Below are positions 31,533 through 39,803 of a DNA stretch of 64,000 bases, in pieces (position 1 is the stretch's first letter; every line of letters starts with the position of its first letter). The position numbers were made by a program, and so were the translations under genes. The DNA is from Methylohalomonas sp034521715 (GTDB lineage Bacteria > Pseudomonadota > Gammaproteobacteria > Methylohalomonadales > Methylohalomonadaceae). The DNA lies in NCBI GenBank assembly GCA_034521715.1, contig JAXHLY010000002.1, positions 1-64,000 on the forward strand, read 5' to 3'. The notes under the pieces are model-generated. The model ran no database searches, was not told the origin of the DNA, and was given only the letters and a program-made list of their open reading frames with translations.

Positions 31533-31696
31533 TTAAGGAAGCTCTGAATAATTTGTCATTTCGAGCGCAGCGCGAAATCGCCGAAGGCGTCCCGAGTATA
31601 ACGAGGGACCTTCGCAGGCGTCTTTCCCTACGGTCGAGACAGGGATTTCTCCCGTTGGTCGAAATGACATGCGGGGATTATTCAGAGCTTCCTTAA
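31533..31696. repeat. MITE-like element, best copy (164 bp)
   Basis: Perfect 19-base terminal inverted repeats TTAAGGAAGCTCTGAATAA (31533-31551) and its complement (31678-31696). Inside, GTCATTTCGAGCGCAGCG faces GGTCGAAATGAC, so the whole element is one long imperfect hairpin. It has no coding capacity and begins right after the slmA stop, which it may terminate. Confidence 0.85.
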
Positions 31697-31729
31697 TCGG
31701 TCAACTGGGTCAACTGGCTGATTGGTTAA

Positions 31730-32359
31730 TCAGCCGCCCTGTTTCAGCTCACGGAAGCGTTTGAGATCGGCGTCGGCATTCTTCCTGATGCGCTCCTGAT
31801 CGGCCCGGATCTCGGTAATAAATTCTTCGTTGGACTGGATCTGCCGGCGCAGGGACTCGATATCCTCCAGCAGTTCCGCGGGCAGTTCATCGCCGGCACG
31901 TTCCTTGGCGGCCGCCTGTTCCTTGAGTTTGTCCAGATCAGCGCGCAGCTTGTCTATACGGCTTTCCGTAAGCTTGATCTGTGCATCCATGGCAGAGACC
32001 TTGTCATCACGCGCCGTGATGATGTCGTCTTCACTGCTGAAGGTCTGAAGCAGAATCTTGTCCTGACGCCGCTGTTCCTCCAGTGCACGCTGCCTTTCGG
32101 CTTCCACTGCGGCCTGGCGCTCGCGCTCGGCGATTTCCTCATCGGTCAGGGCGCGCTCCTTTTCATCGATGACTATGCCCTGTTCGCTGATTTCCTTGTG
32201 CCCCTGTTGAGCATATTCGGGCGGCACCTTGTTGCCGCACTCCCGCACTCCTTCGCTGTTGGTCCAGCATTTGATTTCGGCGCCGGCACTGGTACTGATG
32301 CCGAGCCCGATGAGACCCGCTACGAGAGCGGCACTGTATTTGTAACCTGTAAAATGCAT
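31730..32359 (-). CDS. DUF4124-like periplasmic coiled-coil protein
   Basis: I start at the ATG giving MHFTGYKYSAALVAGLIGLG, a signal peptide cut after ASA/AGA, since an upstream in-frame ATG would bury it. Mature residues begin EIKCWTNSEGVRECGNKVPP, a DUF4124-like module with two Cys. From about residue 60 to the end the protein is a long charged coiled coil (EEQRRQDKILLQTF, ESRIDKLRADLDKLKEQ, LLEDIESLRRQIQSNEEF). About 209 residues. Function unknown; probably structural or scaffolding in the periplasm. It faces slmA across the MITE. Confidence 0.7.
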   Translation of the reverse strand: MHFTGYKYSAALVAGLIGLGISTSAGAEIKCWTNSEGVRECGNKVPPEYAQQGHKEISEQGIVIDEKERALTDEEIAERERQAAVEAERQRALEEQRRQDKILLQTFSSEDDIITARDDKVSAMDAQIKLTESRIDKLRADLDKLKEQAAAKERAGDELPAELLEDIESLRRQIQSNEEFITEIRADQERIRKNADADLKRFRELKQGG

Positions 32360-32476
32360 ATCTCTTGCCCCTGTTGCCGGTATTGACCGGTCACCCCAAA
32401 TCAGCACTGTGTAGAATCCGTCATGCCGATATCTAACACATTCATAATTATAGACATTGCGAACTACATCACGAAT

Positions 32477-33145
32477 TCAGTTTATGCCATATTCGTTCCG
32501 GTAGGCTGCGATCATCGCCAGGTGATCGGCGTAATCCGGCAGTGTACCCAGATAGTTCACCAGATCCGTCAGGGTCGCAATACTTATGACCCGCAGACCG
32601 TGGCGTTGTTCAACCTCCTGCACGGCGGAAAGGCCGCCGCTGCCACGCTCCTGCCGGTCCAGGGAGATGGCGACCGCCGCCGGTATCGCGCCGGCGGTGC
32701 GGATCAGCTCTACCGACAGGTTGACCGAAGTGCCGGCGGAGATGACATCGTCGATGATGAGCACGCGTCCCGCCAGCGGTGCCCCGAAAGTGATGCCGCC
32801 TTCGCCGTGGTCCTTGGCTTCCTTGCGGTTGAAGCAGTACGGCACATCACGATTATGCCGTTCGGCCAGCGCGATCGCGACCGCCGAGGCCAGCGGAATG
32901 CCCTTGTAGGCCGGCCCGAACAGCATATCGAACTCGATACCGGCTGCATGGATGGCGCGGGCATAAAACTTGCCCAGCCTGGCCAGGGCAGCGCCGCTGT
33001 CGAACAGCCCGCTGTTGAAGAAATACGGACTGCGGCGGCCGGACTTCAGCGTGAAGTCGCCGAAGCACAGGGCCTCATGGGCCAGGGCAAAATCGAGAAA
33101 GGCGTGCCGGTAATTGCGGATGTCGTCCTGCATGATATCTGTCAT
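32477..33145 (-). CDS. pyrE: orotate phosphoribosyltransferase
   Basis: Joins orotate with PRPP to make OMP. The protein has FGDFTLKSGRRSPYFFNSGL near the N-terminus, FGPAYKGIPLA and the PRPP-binding loop VLIIDDVISAGTS. Length about 222 residues. I start at MTDIMQDD; a second ATG four codons later would also give the usual N-terminus. It is divergent from the exonuclease III gene, the pyrE/crc arrangement of Pseudomonas. Confidence 0.96.
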   Translation of the reverse strand: MTDIMQDDIRNYRHAFLDFALAHEALCFGDFTLKSGRRSPYFFNSGLFDSGAALARLGKFYARAIHAAGIEFDMLFGPAYKGIPLASAVAIALAERHNRDVPYCFNRKEAKDHGEGGITFGAPLAGRVLIIDDVISAGTSVNLSVELIRTAGAIPAAVAISLDRQERGSGGLSAVQEVEQRHGLRVISIATLTDLVNYLGTLPDYADHLAMIAAYRNEYGIN

Positions 33146-33212
33146 CGGATTACGGGATGAATGTCTGGCCTGATTCGTTATCATAACCGGCTGTTATGCA
33201 AGGGGACAGTCC

Positions 33213-33980
33213 ATGCGCGTGATGACGCTCAATCTCAACGGTATTCGTGCCGCGCACCGCAAGGGGTTTTTCGACTGGCTGGCGCGGCAGAAGGCGGATG
33301 TCGTGTGTCTGCAGGAGACCAAGGCCCAGATCCATCAGCTGGTAGACGAGATACGTCGCCCGTGCGGCTACTACAGCTATTTCAGGGATGCACAGAAGCC
33401 GGGTTACAGCGGTGTCGCTATCTACAGCCGGCGTGAACCGGACAGGGTTTACGACAGCGTCGGCTGGTCGCGGGCGGATGATGAAGGCCGCTATATTCGT
33501 GCCGATTTCGGCAAGGTCAGCGTGATTTCGCTGTACCTGCCGTCCGGTACCACCGGCGATGTGCGCCAGGACATCAAGTACGAATTCATGGATTTCTTCA
33601 TGGAACAGCTGCGCCGGATGCGCCGGCACAAGCGCGAATACATTATCTGCGGCGACTGGAATATCGCCCATACCAAAAACGATATCCGGAACTGGCGCAG
33701 CAACCAGAAGAATTCGGGTTTTCTGCCGGAAGAGCGTGCCTGGCTGGACCAGCTGTTTGACCGGGTCGGCTACGTTGATGCGTTCAGGGTGGTGAATCAG
33801 GCGGCCGATGAATATACCTGGTGGTCGAACCGCGGCCGGGCCTGGGACAAGAATGTCGGCTGGCGGATTGACTATCAGATCGTCACGCCCGGTCTCAGGG
33901 AGGCAATCAAATCGGCATCAATCTATCGTGATGAACGTTTCTCGGATCACGCGCCGCTGACGATTGATTATGAGGTTTGA
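33213..33980 (+). CDS. xthA: exodeoxyribonuclease III family protein at the Crc locus, catalytic residues intact
   Basis: The 255-residue protein carries every exonuclease III active-site motif: LNLNGIRAA, CLQETK (metal Glu), YLPSG (Tyr), CGDWNIAH (Asp and Asn), GWRIDYQ and SDHAP (Asp-His). In Pseudomonas the gene next to pyrE is crc, a close relative that lost these residues and acts with Hfq in catabolite repression. Here the residues are all kept, so a DNA repair nuclease is likely, although a dual role cannot be excluded. Complete, with GGGGACAG upstream as a possible ribosome site. Confidence 0.93.
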   Translation: MRVMTLNLNGIRAAHRKGFFDWLARQKADVVCLQETKAQIHQLVDEIRRPCGYYSYFRDAQKPGYSGVAIYSRREPDRVYDSVGWSRADDEGRYIRADFGKVSVISLYLPSGTTGDVRQDIKYEFMDFFMEQLRRMRRHKREYIICGDWNIAHTKNDIRNWRSNQKNSGFLPEERAWLDQLFDRVGYVDAFRVVNQAADEYTWWSNRGRAWDKNVGWRIDYQIVTPGLREAIKSASIYRDERFSDHAPLTIDYEV

Positions 33981-34076
33981 TGTTTGATGGTTGATTAGTT
34001 AATTAGTTAATTGGTTGATTGGTTGATTGGTGACAAGGGTAAATATCCTTGACAGGCTTCGGCGTTGAGACTAATT

Positions 34077-34172
34077 TTAACCAGTTAACCAGTTAACCAG
34101 TTAACCAGTTAACCAGTTAACCAGTTAACCAGTTAACCAGTTAACCAGTTAACCAGTCAACCAGTCAACCAA
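34077..34172. repeat. (TTAACCAG) tandem octamer array
   Basis: Ten perfect TTAACCAG copies (34077-34156) are followed by two variants, TCAACCAG and TCAACCAA. On the left, 33985-34031 has the complementary style TTAATTGGTTGATTGG, so the whole region can fold back. The last unit contains the metW stop codon. The repeat is too short and spacer-less for CRISPR. Confidence 0.95.
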
Positions 34173-34791
34173 TCACCTGACCGAGTTCCCTTCTGAACCT
34201 ATATATCGCGATTTCTCCCAGCAGGTTCGGGAACAGGCGCATGCCGAGGCTGGTGCGATGGGCATGATCGACGGTTGTGTACTCAAGGATCTCGATGCCT
34301 TCCTGCTCGCATAATTCCTCGAAGTCGCGTACCGAGCACAGGTGGATGTTGGGCGAGTCGTACCATTCATAGGGAAGTGCCGGTGTCATCGGCATGCGGC
34401 CGTTGAACGCGACCTGCATGCGTGAGCGCCAGTGCCCCATGTTCGGGAAGGTGACAATGCCCTCGCGGCCGACGCGCAACATTTCATTGATGACCTTGTG
34501 CGGATAATGCACCGCCTGAAGTGTCTGCGTCATAATGACGTAGTCGAATGATTCTTCATCAAAGTCGGACAGGCCGGCATCAATATCCGACTGGATGACA
34601 GGGACGCCGCGGGCGACGCACTCGGTGACATTGTCGGGATCGATCTCGAGCCCATAGCCGCTGGCCTGCAGATGGTTATGCAGGTAGGTCAGCAGGGTGC
34701 CGTCGCCACAACCCAGATCGAGCACCCGCGAGCCGGGCTGTATCCACTCGGCAATCAGTGACTGATCAATGCGTAACTTCAATTCATTCAT
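34165..34791 (-). CDS. metW: methionine biosynthesis protein MetW
   Basis: A 208-residue class I methyltransferase-fold protein with the SAM-binding stretch VLDLGCGDGTLLTYL and GYGLEIDPDN. MetW is found directly after metX in many proteobacteria and is needed with it for methionine synthesis. Its start overlaps the metX stop by four bases. The stop codon TGA and the last two codons fall in the octamer repeat region. Confidence 0.95.
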   Translation of the reverse strand: MNELKLRIDQSLIAEWIQPGSRVLDLGCGDGTLLTYLHNHLQASGYGLEIDPDNVTECVARGVPVIQSDIDAGLSDFDEESFDYVIMTQTLQAVHYPHKVINEMLRVGREGIVTFPNMGHWRSRMQVAFNGRMPMTPALPYEWYDSPNIHLCSVRDFEELCEQEGIEILEYTTVDHAHRTSLGMRLFPNLLGEIAIYRFRRELGQVIG

Positions 34792-35945
34792 AGCTTGCGG
34801 CTTATACGGTTCAGTGCCGTGCTCAGGACTTCGTGATAGCGCGGAATCGGCATCAGGAACGAATCATGCCCCTGTTTTGATTCAATCTCGACATAAGTGA
34901 CATCCCGATCCGCATCCAGTAACGCACGCACGATTTCACGCGAGCGGGCGGGTGAAAAGCGCCAGTCGCTGCTGAACGAGATCACATAAAATTTTGACGT
35001 GGCCTTTTCAAAGGCGGCAGAGAGCTTGCCGAAACGGCTGGTTGGGTCGAAATAGTCCAGCACCTTGGTCAGCAACAGGTAACTGTTGGCGTCGAAACGG
35101 TCCACGAACGATCGGCCCTGGTAGCGCAGGTAGCTTTCTACCTGGAACTCGACATCGTAGCCGAACTTGATGCGCCCGTCGCGCAATTCGCGGCCGAATT
35201 TCTCATCCAGGACGTCGTCCGACAGGTAGGTGATGTGACCGAGCATGCGTGCCAGCATCAGGCCGCGATTCGGGACCACTCCGTGATCCTCGTAATGGCC
35301 GCCGTGGAAATCCTGATCATTCATGATCGCCTGGCGTGCAACCTCGTTGAAGGCAATGTTCTGGGTCGACAGCTTGGGCGCGGCGGCAATGACGAATGCG
35401 TTGCCTATGCGATCGGGATAATCAAATGACCACTGCATAACCTGCATGCCGCCGAGACTGCCGCCGATAACGGCCGCCCAGCGTTCTATTCCGAGAACAT
35501 CCGCCAGCATGGACTGGCTTTTGACCCAGTCGCCGACAGTGACAATAGGGAACTCCGGCCCATACGGCTTGCCGGTGGCCGGGTTGATGGTCTGGGGGCC
35601 GGTGGAGCCGCTGCAACCGCCGAGATTATTGGGCGCGACCACGAAAAATTTGCTGGTGTCGATCGGCTTGCCCGGGCCTATACAGTTATCCCACCAGCCC
35701 GGCTTCTTGTCTTTTTCGCTGTGATAGCCGGCAACATGATGATCGCCGCTCAGGGCATGACAGATCAGAATGGCATTGCTTCTGGTGGCATTCAGTTCGC
35801 CATAGGTCTCGTAAACCAGATCAAAGCCGTTCAGTGTCGATCCGGACTCGAGCGTCAGCGCTTCATTGAAATGCTGCGTTCGGGGCGTAACAAGACCGAC
35901 GGAATCCGGCGGGAATGGTGATTCGGCTGACAAGGCTTCCTTCAT
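34788..35945 (-). CDS. metX: homoserine O-acyltransferase MetX
   Basis: Activates homoserine by acylation, first step from homoserine to methionine. The alpha/beta-hydrolase fold shows the oxyanion/entry motif NNLGGCSGSTGP, the nucleophile elbow GGSLGGMQ, the acid in FSSDWRFSP and the catalytic His in KQGHDSFL. Length 385 residues. I chose the ATG (MKEALSAE); a TTG four codons upstream is in frame. Whether it uses acetyl- or succinyl-CoA cannot be said from sequence by eye. Operon metX-metW. Confidence 0.94.
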   Translation of the reverse strand: MKEALSAESPFPPDSVGLVTPRTQHFNEALTLESGSTLNGFDLVYETYGELNATRSNAILICHALSGDHHVAGYHSEKDKKPGWWDNCIGPGKPIDTSKFFVVAPNNLGGCSGSTGPQTINPATGKPYGPEFPIVTVGDWVKSQSMLADVLGIERWAAVIGGSLGGMQVMQWSFDYPDRIGNAFVIAAAPKLSTQNIAFNEVARQAIMNDQDFHGGHYEDHGVVPNRGLMLARMLGHITYLSDDVLDEKFGRELRDGRIKFGYDVEFQVESYLRYQGRSFVDRFDANSYLLLTKVLDYFDPTSRFGKLSAAFEKATSKFYVISFSSDWRFSPARSREIVRALLDADRDVTYVEIESKQGHDSFLMPIPRYHEVLSTALNRISRKL

Positions 35946-35992
35946 CTTAGCGGCCAAAGTGAACGGGCATTATAACGTTATTTGCCGGTGAA

Positions 35993-36292
35993 TTATTGCC
36001 GGCCGGGATCGGCAAACCAGTCCGGCTCGCGCGCCGGTTGTGCTATGGCAACGGTTTTCAGGCGGTGACCGGCACCGCTGCGCAGCGTGACCCGGTTTTT
36101 CGGTGTGCCGAATGCGGCCGCCATCAAATGACACAGGGCCGTGTTGGCCTTGCCGTCGACCGGGGGTGCCTTGACCTGTACGTGTAGCCTGCCGTTATGC
36201 AGGCCGAGCACGCCTTGCTCGCGTGCCCGTGGTTTCAGACAACAATCGATCAGAAGGACATCATCTGACTGCCAGCGGTACCAACTGCTCAT
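35993..36292 (-). CDS. yggU: DUF167 family protein YggU
   Basis: A 99-residue protein with LHVQVKAPPVDGKANTALCH and PKNRVTLRSGAGHRLKTVAI, the conserved halves of DUF167. Function unknown. The start overlaps the yggT stop by four bases, so both are translated together; this yggT-yggU pairing follows proC in many Gammaproteobacteria. Confidence 0.92.
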   Translation of the reverse strand: MSSWYRWQSDDVLLIDCCLKPRAREQGVLGLHNGRLHVQVKAPPVDGKANTALCHLMAAAFGTPKNRVTLRSGAGHRLKTVAIAQPAREPDWFADPGRQ

Positions 36293-36876
36293 AACCCGCG
36301 GCCGGCAATCAGGCCATGGGCGCTGTCAAGAACGGGCGCGACCAGCAGGATCAGCAGCAGGTTGAGGACGATGAGTACCACCAGGGGCGACAGGTCGATC
36401 CCGCCCATGGGCGGAATGAGCCGCCTGGCCGGGCGCATGATCGGTGTACTGAGACTGTAGATCAGTACGGTGGCGGCATTGTAGGCATGCGGGTTCACCC
36501 AGCTGAGTATCACCTCGATGAGCACAACGACGATGTAGATATAGATGACCAGCTGCAACAGCCGGCCGATTGCCATCACCGCCAGGCCCGGCAGGCCCGG
36601 GATCGCGCCGTTGAGGATCAGGCTGGTCACGATGAGTTCGACGATCTGTACCGCAAGGGTCAGTACAACAAGCGCCCAGTCGATACCGGCAAAGCCGGGG
36701 ATGAAGCGGCGCAGGGGCCTGAGCAGCGGGTTGGTGACCAGGGTAATCACCCGGGCGATGGGGTTATGGAAATCGGCGCGGCTCAGCTGCATGAGCAGTC
36801 GCAGCAACAGCGCGATCAGGTACAGGCCGAAGATGGTCTGAACCAGGAAGACCAGCGCCTGCAGCAGGTAAGCCAT
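36289..36876 (-). CDS. yggT: YggT family membrane protein
   Basis: A 195-residue integral membrane protein made of two YGGT repeats, each with two helices and the phrase NPLLRPLRRFIP or TPIMRPARRLIPP. Members have been linked to osmotic or cell-division functions but the role is unsettled. Its start touches the proC stop (shared base). Intact. Confidence 0.94.
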   Translation of the reverse strand: MAYLLQALVFLVQTIFGLYLIALLLRLLMQLSRADFHNPIARVITLVTNPLLRPLRRFIPGFAGIDWALVVLTLAVQIVELIVTSLILNGAIPGLPGLAVMAIGRLLQLVIYIYIVVVLIEVILSWVNPHAYNAATVLIYSLSTPIMRPARRLIPPMGGIDLSPLVVLIVLNLLLILLVAPVLDSAHGLIAGRGL

Positions 36877-37715
36877 TAACCGTTCCCCAGGGTTTCGGAC
36901 AGCTCCCGCGATCGATCACGGGCGGCGGTCGCCGCCCGCCTGAGCAGGTTCTCCAGGCCACCATCGCGCAGGCATTTGATGGCCTGTTCCGTGGTGCCAC
37001 CCTTCGAGGTGACGCGCTCGCGCAATGCCGCGGCATCGACATCGGATTCGCGTGCCATGGAGGCGGCGCCGTAGGCGGTCTGCAGGGCCAGCAGCCGTGA
37101 CTGCTCGCGCGACAGGCCGAGCTCCTGGCCGGTTTGCTCGAGGGCCTCGATGAACAGGAAAAAATAGGCCGGACCGCTGCCGGAAATCGCCGTGACGGCA
37201 TCCATGAGATCCTCGTCGTCGAGCCACAGCGTCAGACCCACGGGCTGGAGAATGGAATCGGCCAGCTGGCGCTGTTGGGTGTTGACCTGGTTATTGGCAA
37301 ACAGGCCGGTGGCGCCGGCGCGTATCAGCGCCGGCGTGTTCGGCATGGCGCGGACCACGGCCGCCTGGCCGCCGAGCCAGCCGGCGATGGCATCGCTGCG
37401 GATGCCGGCGGCCACGGAAATGATGACACTGCCGCTGGTTCGCAGTGCCGGCGCCAGCGGCTGCAGCGTATCCTTCAGCACCTGCGGTTTGACGGCCAGG
37501 ACGACAGCGCTGGCACCGCGGATGGCGGTGAGGTTGTCGTCGTAGGCGGCAATACCGTGGCGGTTGACCATGATGGTGCGCTTTTCCGCATCCGGGTCGG
37601 CGGCGGTGATCAGGCTGGCGGGATAGCCGCTGGCTATCAGTCCGCCAATCAGGCTGGCACCCATGTTGCCGCAGCCGATAAATGCGATTTTTGGCTGCTT
37701 TGTCTGTTGACTCAA
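36876..37715 (-). CDS. proC: pyrroline-5-carboxylate reductase
   Basis: Last enzyme of proline synthesis. The Rossmann motif FIGCGNMGASLIGG binds NADPH, and the substrate/dimer region reads AVTAISGSGPAYFFLFIEAL then TSKGGTTEQAI. I place the start at the TTG giving LSQQTKQPKIAFIG because GGAG lies about 10 bases upstream and the result (279 residues) is the usual length; the longer open frame upstream has no family match. Confidence 0.93.
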   Translation of the reverse strand: MSQQTKQPKIAFIGCGNMGASLIGGLIASGYPASLITAADPDAEKRTIMVNRHGIAAYDDNLTAIRGASAVVLAVKPQVLKDTLQPLAPALRTSGSVIISVAAGIRSDAIAGWLGGQAAVVRAMPNTPALIRAGATGLFANNQVNTQQRQLADSILQPVGLTLWLDDEDLMDAVTAISGSGPAYFFLFIEALEQTGQELGLSREQSRLLALQTAYGAASMARESDVDAAALRERVTSKGGTTEQAIKCLRDGGLENLLRRAATAARDRSRELSETLGNG

Positions 37716-37800
37716 TGTCTTAGATTCTCCAAGTATGGCGCCCGAGTGTATCAACAGCGGCGCCTGCGTGCATGATCCGGCAAGATAACGGAATGGCCGC

Positions 37801-38487
37801 TCAGCCCGGCCGTGGCCCGAACAGCGTGGTACCGATGCGCACCATGGTGGCGCCCTCGGCGATGGCGGCTTCCAGGTCGGCCGAGGTGCCCATTGATAAA
37901 GTATCCAGTCGATGGCCTTCGGCCTGTAGCGCTTCGAACGCGCCACGCAGTTCGGCAAACGGGCGGCGTTGCTCCGCCAGACTGGCCGCCGGTGCCGGCA
38001 GCGCCATCAGGCCGCGCAGCTGCAGCTGTGGCAGGCCGGCAACGGTGGCCGCCAGGGCCGACAGCCCCGCCGGGCTCACGCCGGATTTACTGGCTTCGCC
38101 GCTGATATTGACCTGGATACAGACCGCCAGCGGCGGCAAATCCGCGGGTCTGTGCTCGTTCAGGCGCCGGGCAATCCTGTCGCGGTCGACCGTATGGACC
38201 CAGTTGAAATGCCCGGCAATGGATCGGGTCTTGTTCGTTTGCAGGGGGCCGATGAAATGCCAGTGTAGTGCCTCCCTGCCGAAGACCTCCATTTTGGCCA
38301 GTGCTTCCTGCAGGTAATTTTCACCAAAATCGGACTGGCCGGCGTCGCGGACCGCCCGCATGGCGTCGAGGGGCTGGTGTTTGCTGACCGCCAGAATCCG
38401 CACGCTGTCCGGATCGCGCTGATATTTATGCGCATAGTCAGCGATTTGGCGACGCAGCGATGTCAGGTTCTGTGCGATATTTTTCAC
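37801..38487 (-). CDS. yggS: YggS family pyridoxal phosphate homeostasis protein
   Basis: A 228-residue PLP-binding barrel protein with the Schiff-base lysine in AVSKHQP, then FGENYLQEAL, WHFIGPLQTNK, CIQVNISGEASKSG and the final MVRIGTTLFG, all standard. It buffers PLP rather than catalysing. It stands upstream of proC on the same strand and is divergent from pilT, the order seen in Pseudomonas. Confidence 0.95.
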   Translation of the reverse strand: MKNIAQNLTSLRRQIADYAHKYQRDPDSVRILAVSKHQPLDAMRAVRDAGQSDFGENYLQEALAKMEVFGREALHWHFIGPLQTNKTRSIAGHFNWVHTVDRDRIARRLNEHRPADLPPLAVCIQVNISGEASKSGVSPAGLSALAATVAGLPQLQLRGLMALPAPAASLAEQRRPFAELRGAFEALQAEGHRLDTLSMGTSADLEAAIAEGATMVRIGTTLFGPRPG

Positions 38488-38702
38488 GTAATTACAGTAG
38501 TCTATACTTCAAAAAGTTAGTAGCATGGAATCCGTGTGTGCTGCCTGTATGGTTGTTTCCGGCGGCCATGCTGTATGGCATACCCAGGGTTCAAGTTGAG
38601 CTGCCAGTGTTCAGACCCGCTGACAGGATAACAATGACGCCGGGTCTGATCGCTCAAGCACAAAACAACAATAATCCGCAGGGGATCGATTGGGGAGAAT
38701 GA

Positions 38703-39737
38703 ATGGATATCGGTGAATTACTTGCTTTCAGTGTAAAAAACGACGCTTCGGATTTGCACCTTTCAGCCGGCCTGCCGCCGATGATCCGCGTTGACGGTGA
38801 TATCCGCCGCATCAACGTGCCGGCCATGGATCATAAAGAAGTTCATGACATGGTCTACGACATCATGAACGACAAGCAGCGCAAGGATTTCGAGGAATTC
38901 TACGAGTGCGACTTTTCCTTTGAGATCCCGGGACTGGCCCGTTTCCGTGTTAATGCCGCCAACCAGAATCGCGGCGCATTCTCGGTCTTTCGTACCATTC
39001 CCTCCAAGATCCTGTCACTTGAGGACCTGAACGCACCGAAGACATTCGAGAACATTGCCGATTATCCGCGCGGGATCGTACTGGTGACGGGACCCACCGG
39101 TTCCGGTAAATCGACGACCCTGGCGGCGATGGTTAATCACAAGAACGAAAGCGAGCATGGCCATATCCTGACAGTCGAGGATCCGATCGAATTCGTTCAC
39201 GAATCGAAGAAATGCCTGATTAATCAGCGCGAAGTTCATCGCGATACACTCGGCTTCAATGAAGCGCTGCGTTCGGCACTGCGCGAAGACCCGGATGTCA
39301 TCCTGGTCGGCGAAATGCGCGACCTGGAGACCATCCGCCTGGCGTTGACCGCTGCCGAGACCGGTCACCTGGTGTTCGGCACCCTGCACACGAGTTCCGC
39401 CGCCAAGACTATCGACCGTATCGTTGACGTTTTCCCGGCCTCGGAAAAGGACATGATTCGTGCGATGCTGTCGGAATCACTGCGCGCGGTGATCTCGCAG
39501 AGCCTGTTACGGAAGATCGGCGGCGGTCGCGTGGCAGCGCATGAGATCATGATTGGTACGCCCGCCATTCGCAATCTGATTCGTGAAAACAAGATTGCCC
39601 AGATGTATTCGGCAATCCAGACCGGCCAGCAGGCCGGCATGCAGACCCTGGACCAGAATCTGCAGCAATTGGTACAGAAGGGTCTGGTAACGCGGGACGA
39701 GGCGCGCCTGAAAGCGGCCAACAAGGACAACTTCTAG
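38703..39737 (+). CDS. pilT: type IV pilus retraction ATPase PilT
   Basis: The 344-residue hexameric ATPase depolymerises pili for twitching. Walker A GPTGSGKS (130-137), the Asp-box ILTVEDPIEFVH, Walker B LREDPDVILVGEMRD, the His-box ETGHLVFGTLHT and the C-terminal AIRNLIREN motif of true PilT are all present. A strong GGGGAG ribosome site precedes the ATG. First of three tandem paralogues. Confidence 0.97.
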   Translation: MDIGELLAFSVKNDASDLHLSAGLPPMIRVDGDIRRINVPAMDHKEVHDMVYDIMNDKQRKDFEEFYECDFSFEIPGLARFRVNAANQNRGAFSVFRTIPSKILSLEDLNAPKTFENIADYPRGIVLVTGPTGSGKSTTLAAMVNHKNESEHGHILTVEDPIEFVHESKKCLINQREVHRDTLGFNEALRSALREDPDVILVGEMRDLETIRLALTAAETGHLVFGTLHTSSAAKTIDRIVDVFPASEKDMIRAMLSESLRAVISQSLLRKIGGGRVAAHEIMIGTPAIRNLIRENKIAQMYSAIQTGQQAGMQTLDQNLQQLVQKGLVTRDEARLKAANKDNF

Positions 39738-39803
39738 AGAGCGGATTTTTAATTCATGTGTTGTTGCCGTTACAGTTTCTGGTACGGCCAGAGGATATAA
39801 GGC

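Noticed and set aside
34077..34172. Regular direct repeats that could be taken for a CRISPR array
   Set aside because: The unit is eight bases with no spacers between copies, no cas genes are near, and the same octamer occurs inverted elsewhere. It is a microsatellite-like array.
38460..38702. Open frame of 80 codons ending at the pilT start
   Set aside because: It overlaps the yggS start and the divergent promoter region, has no signal or motif, and the pilT ribosome site lies in its end. It is most likely leader DNA.
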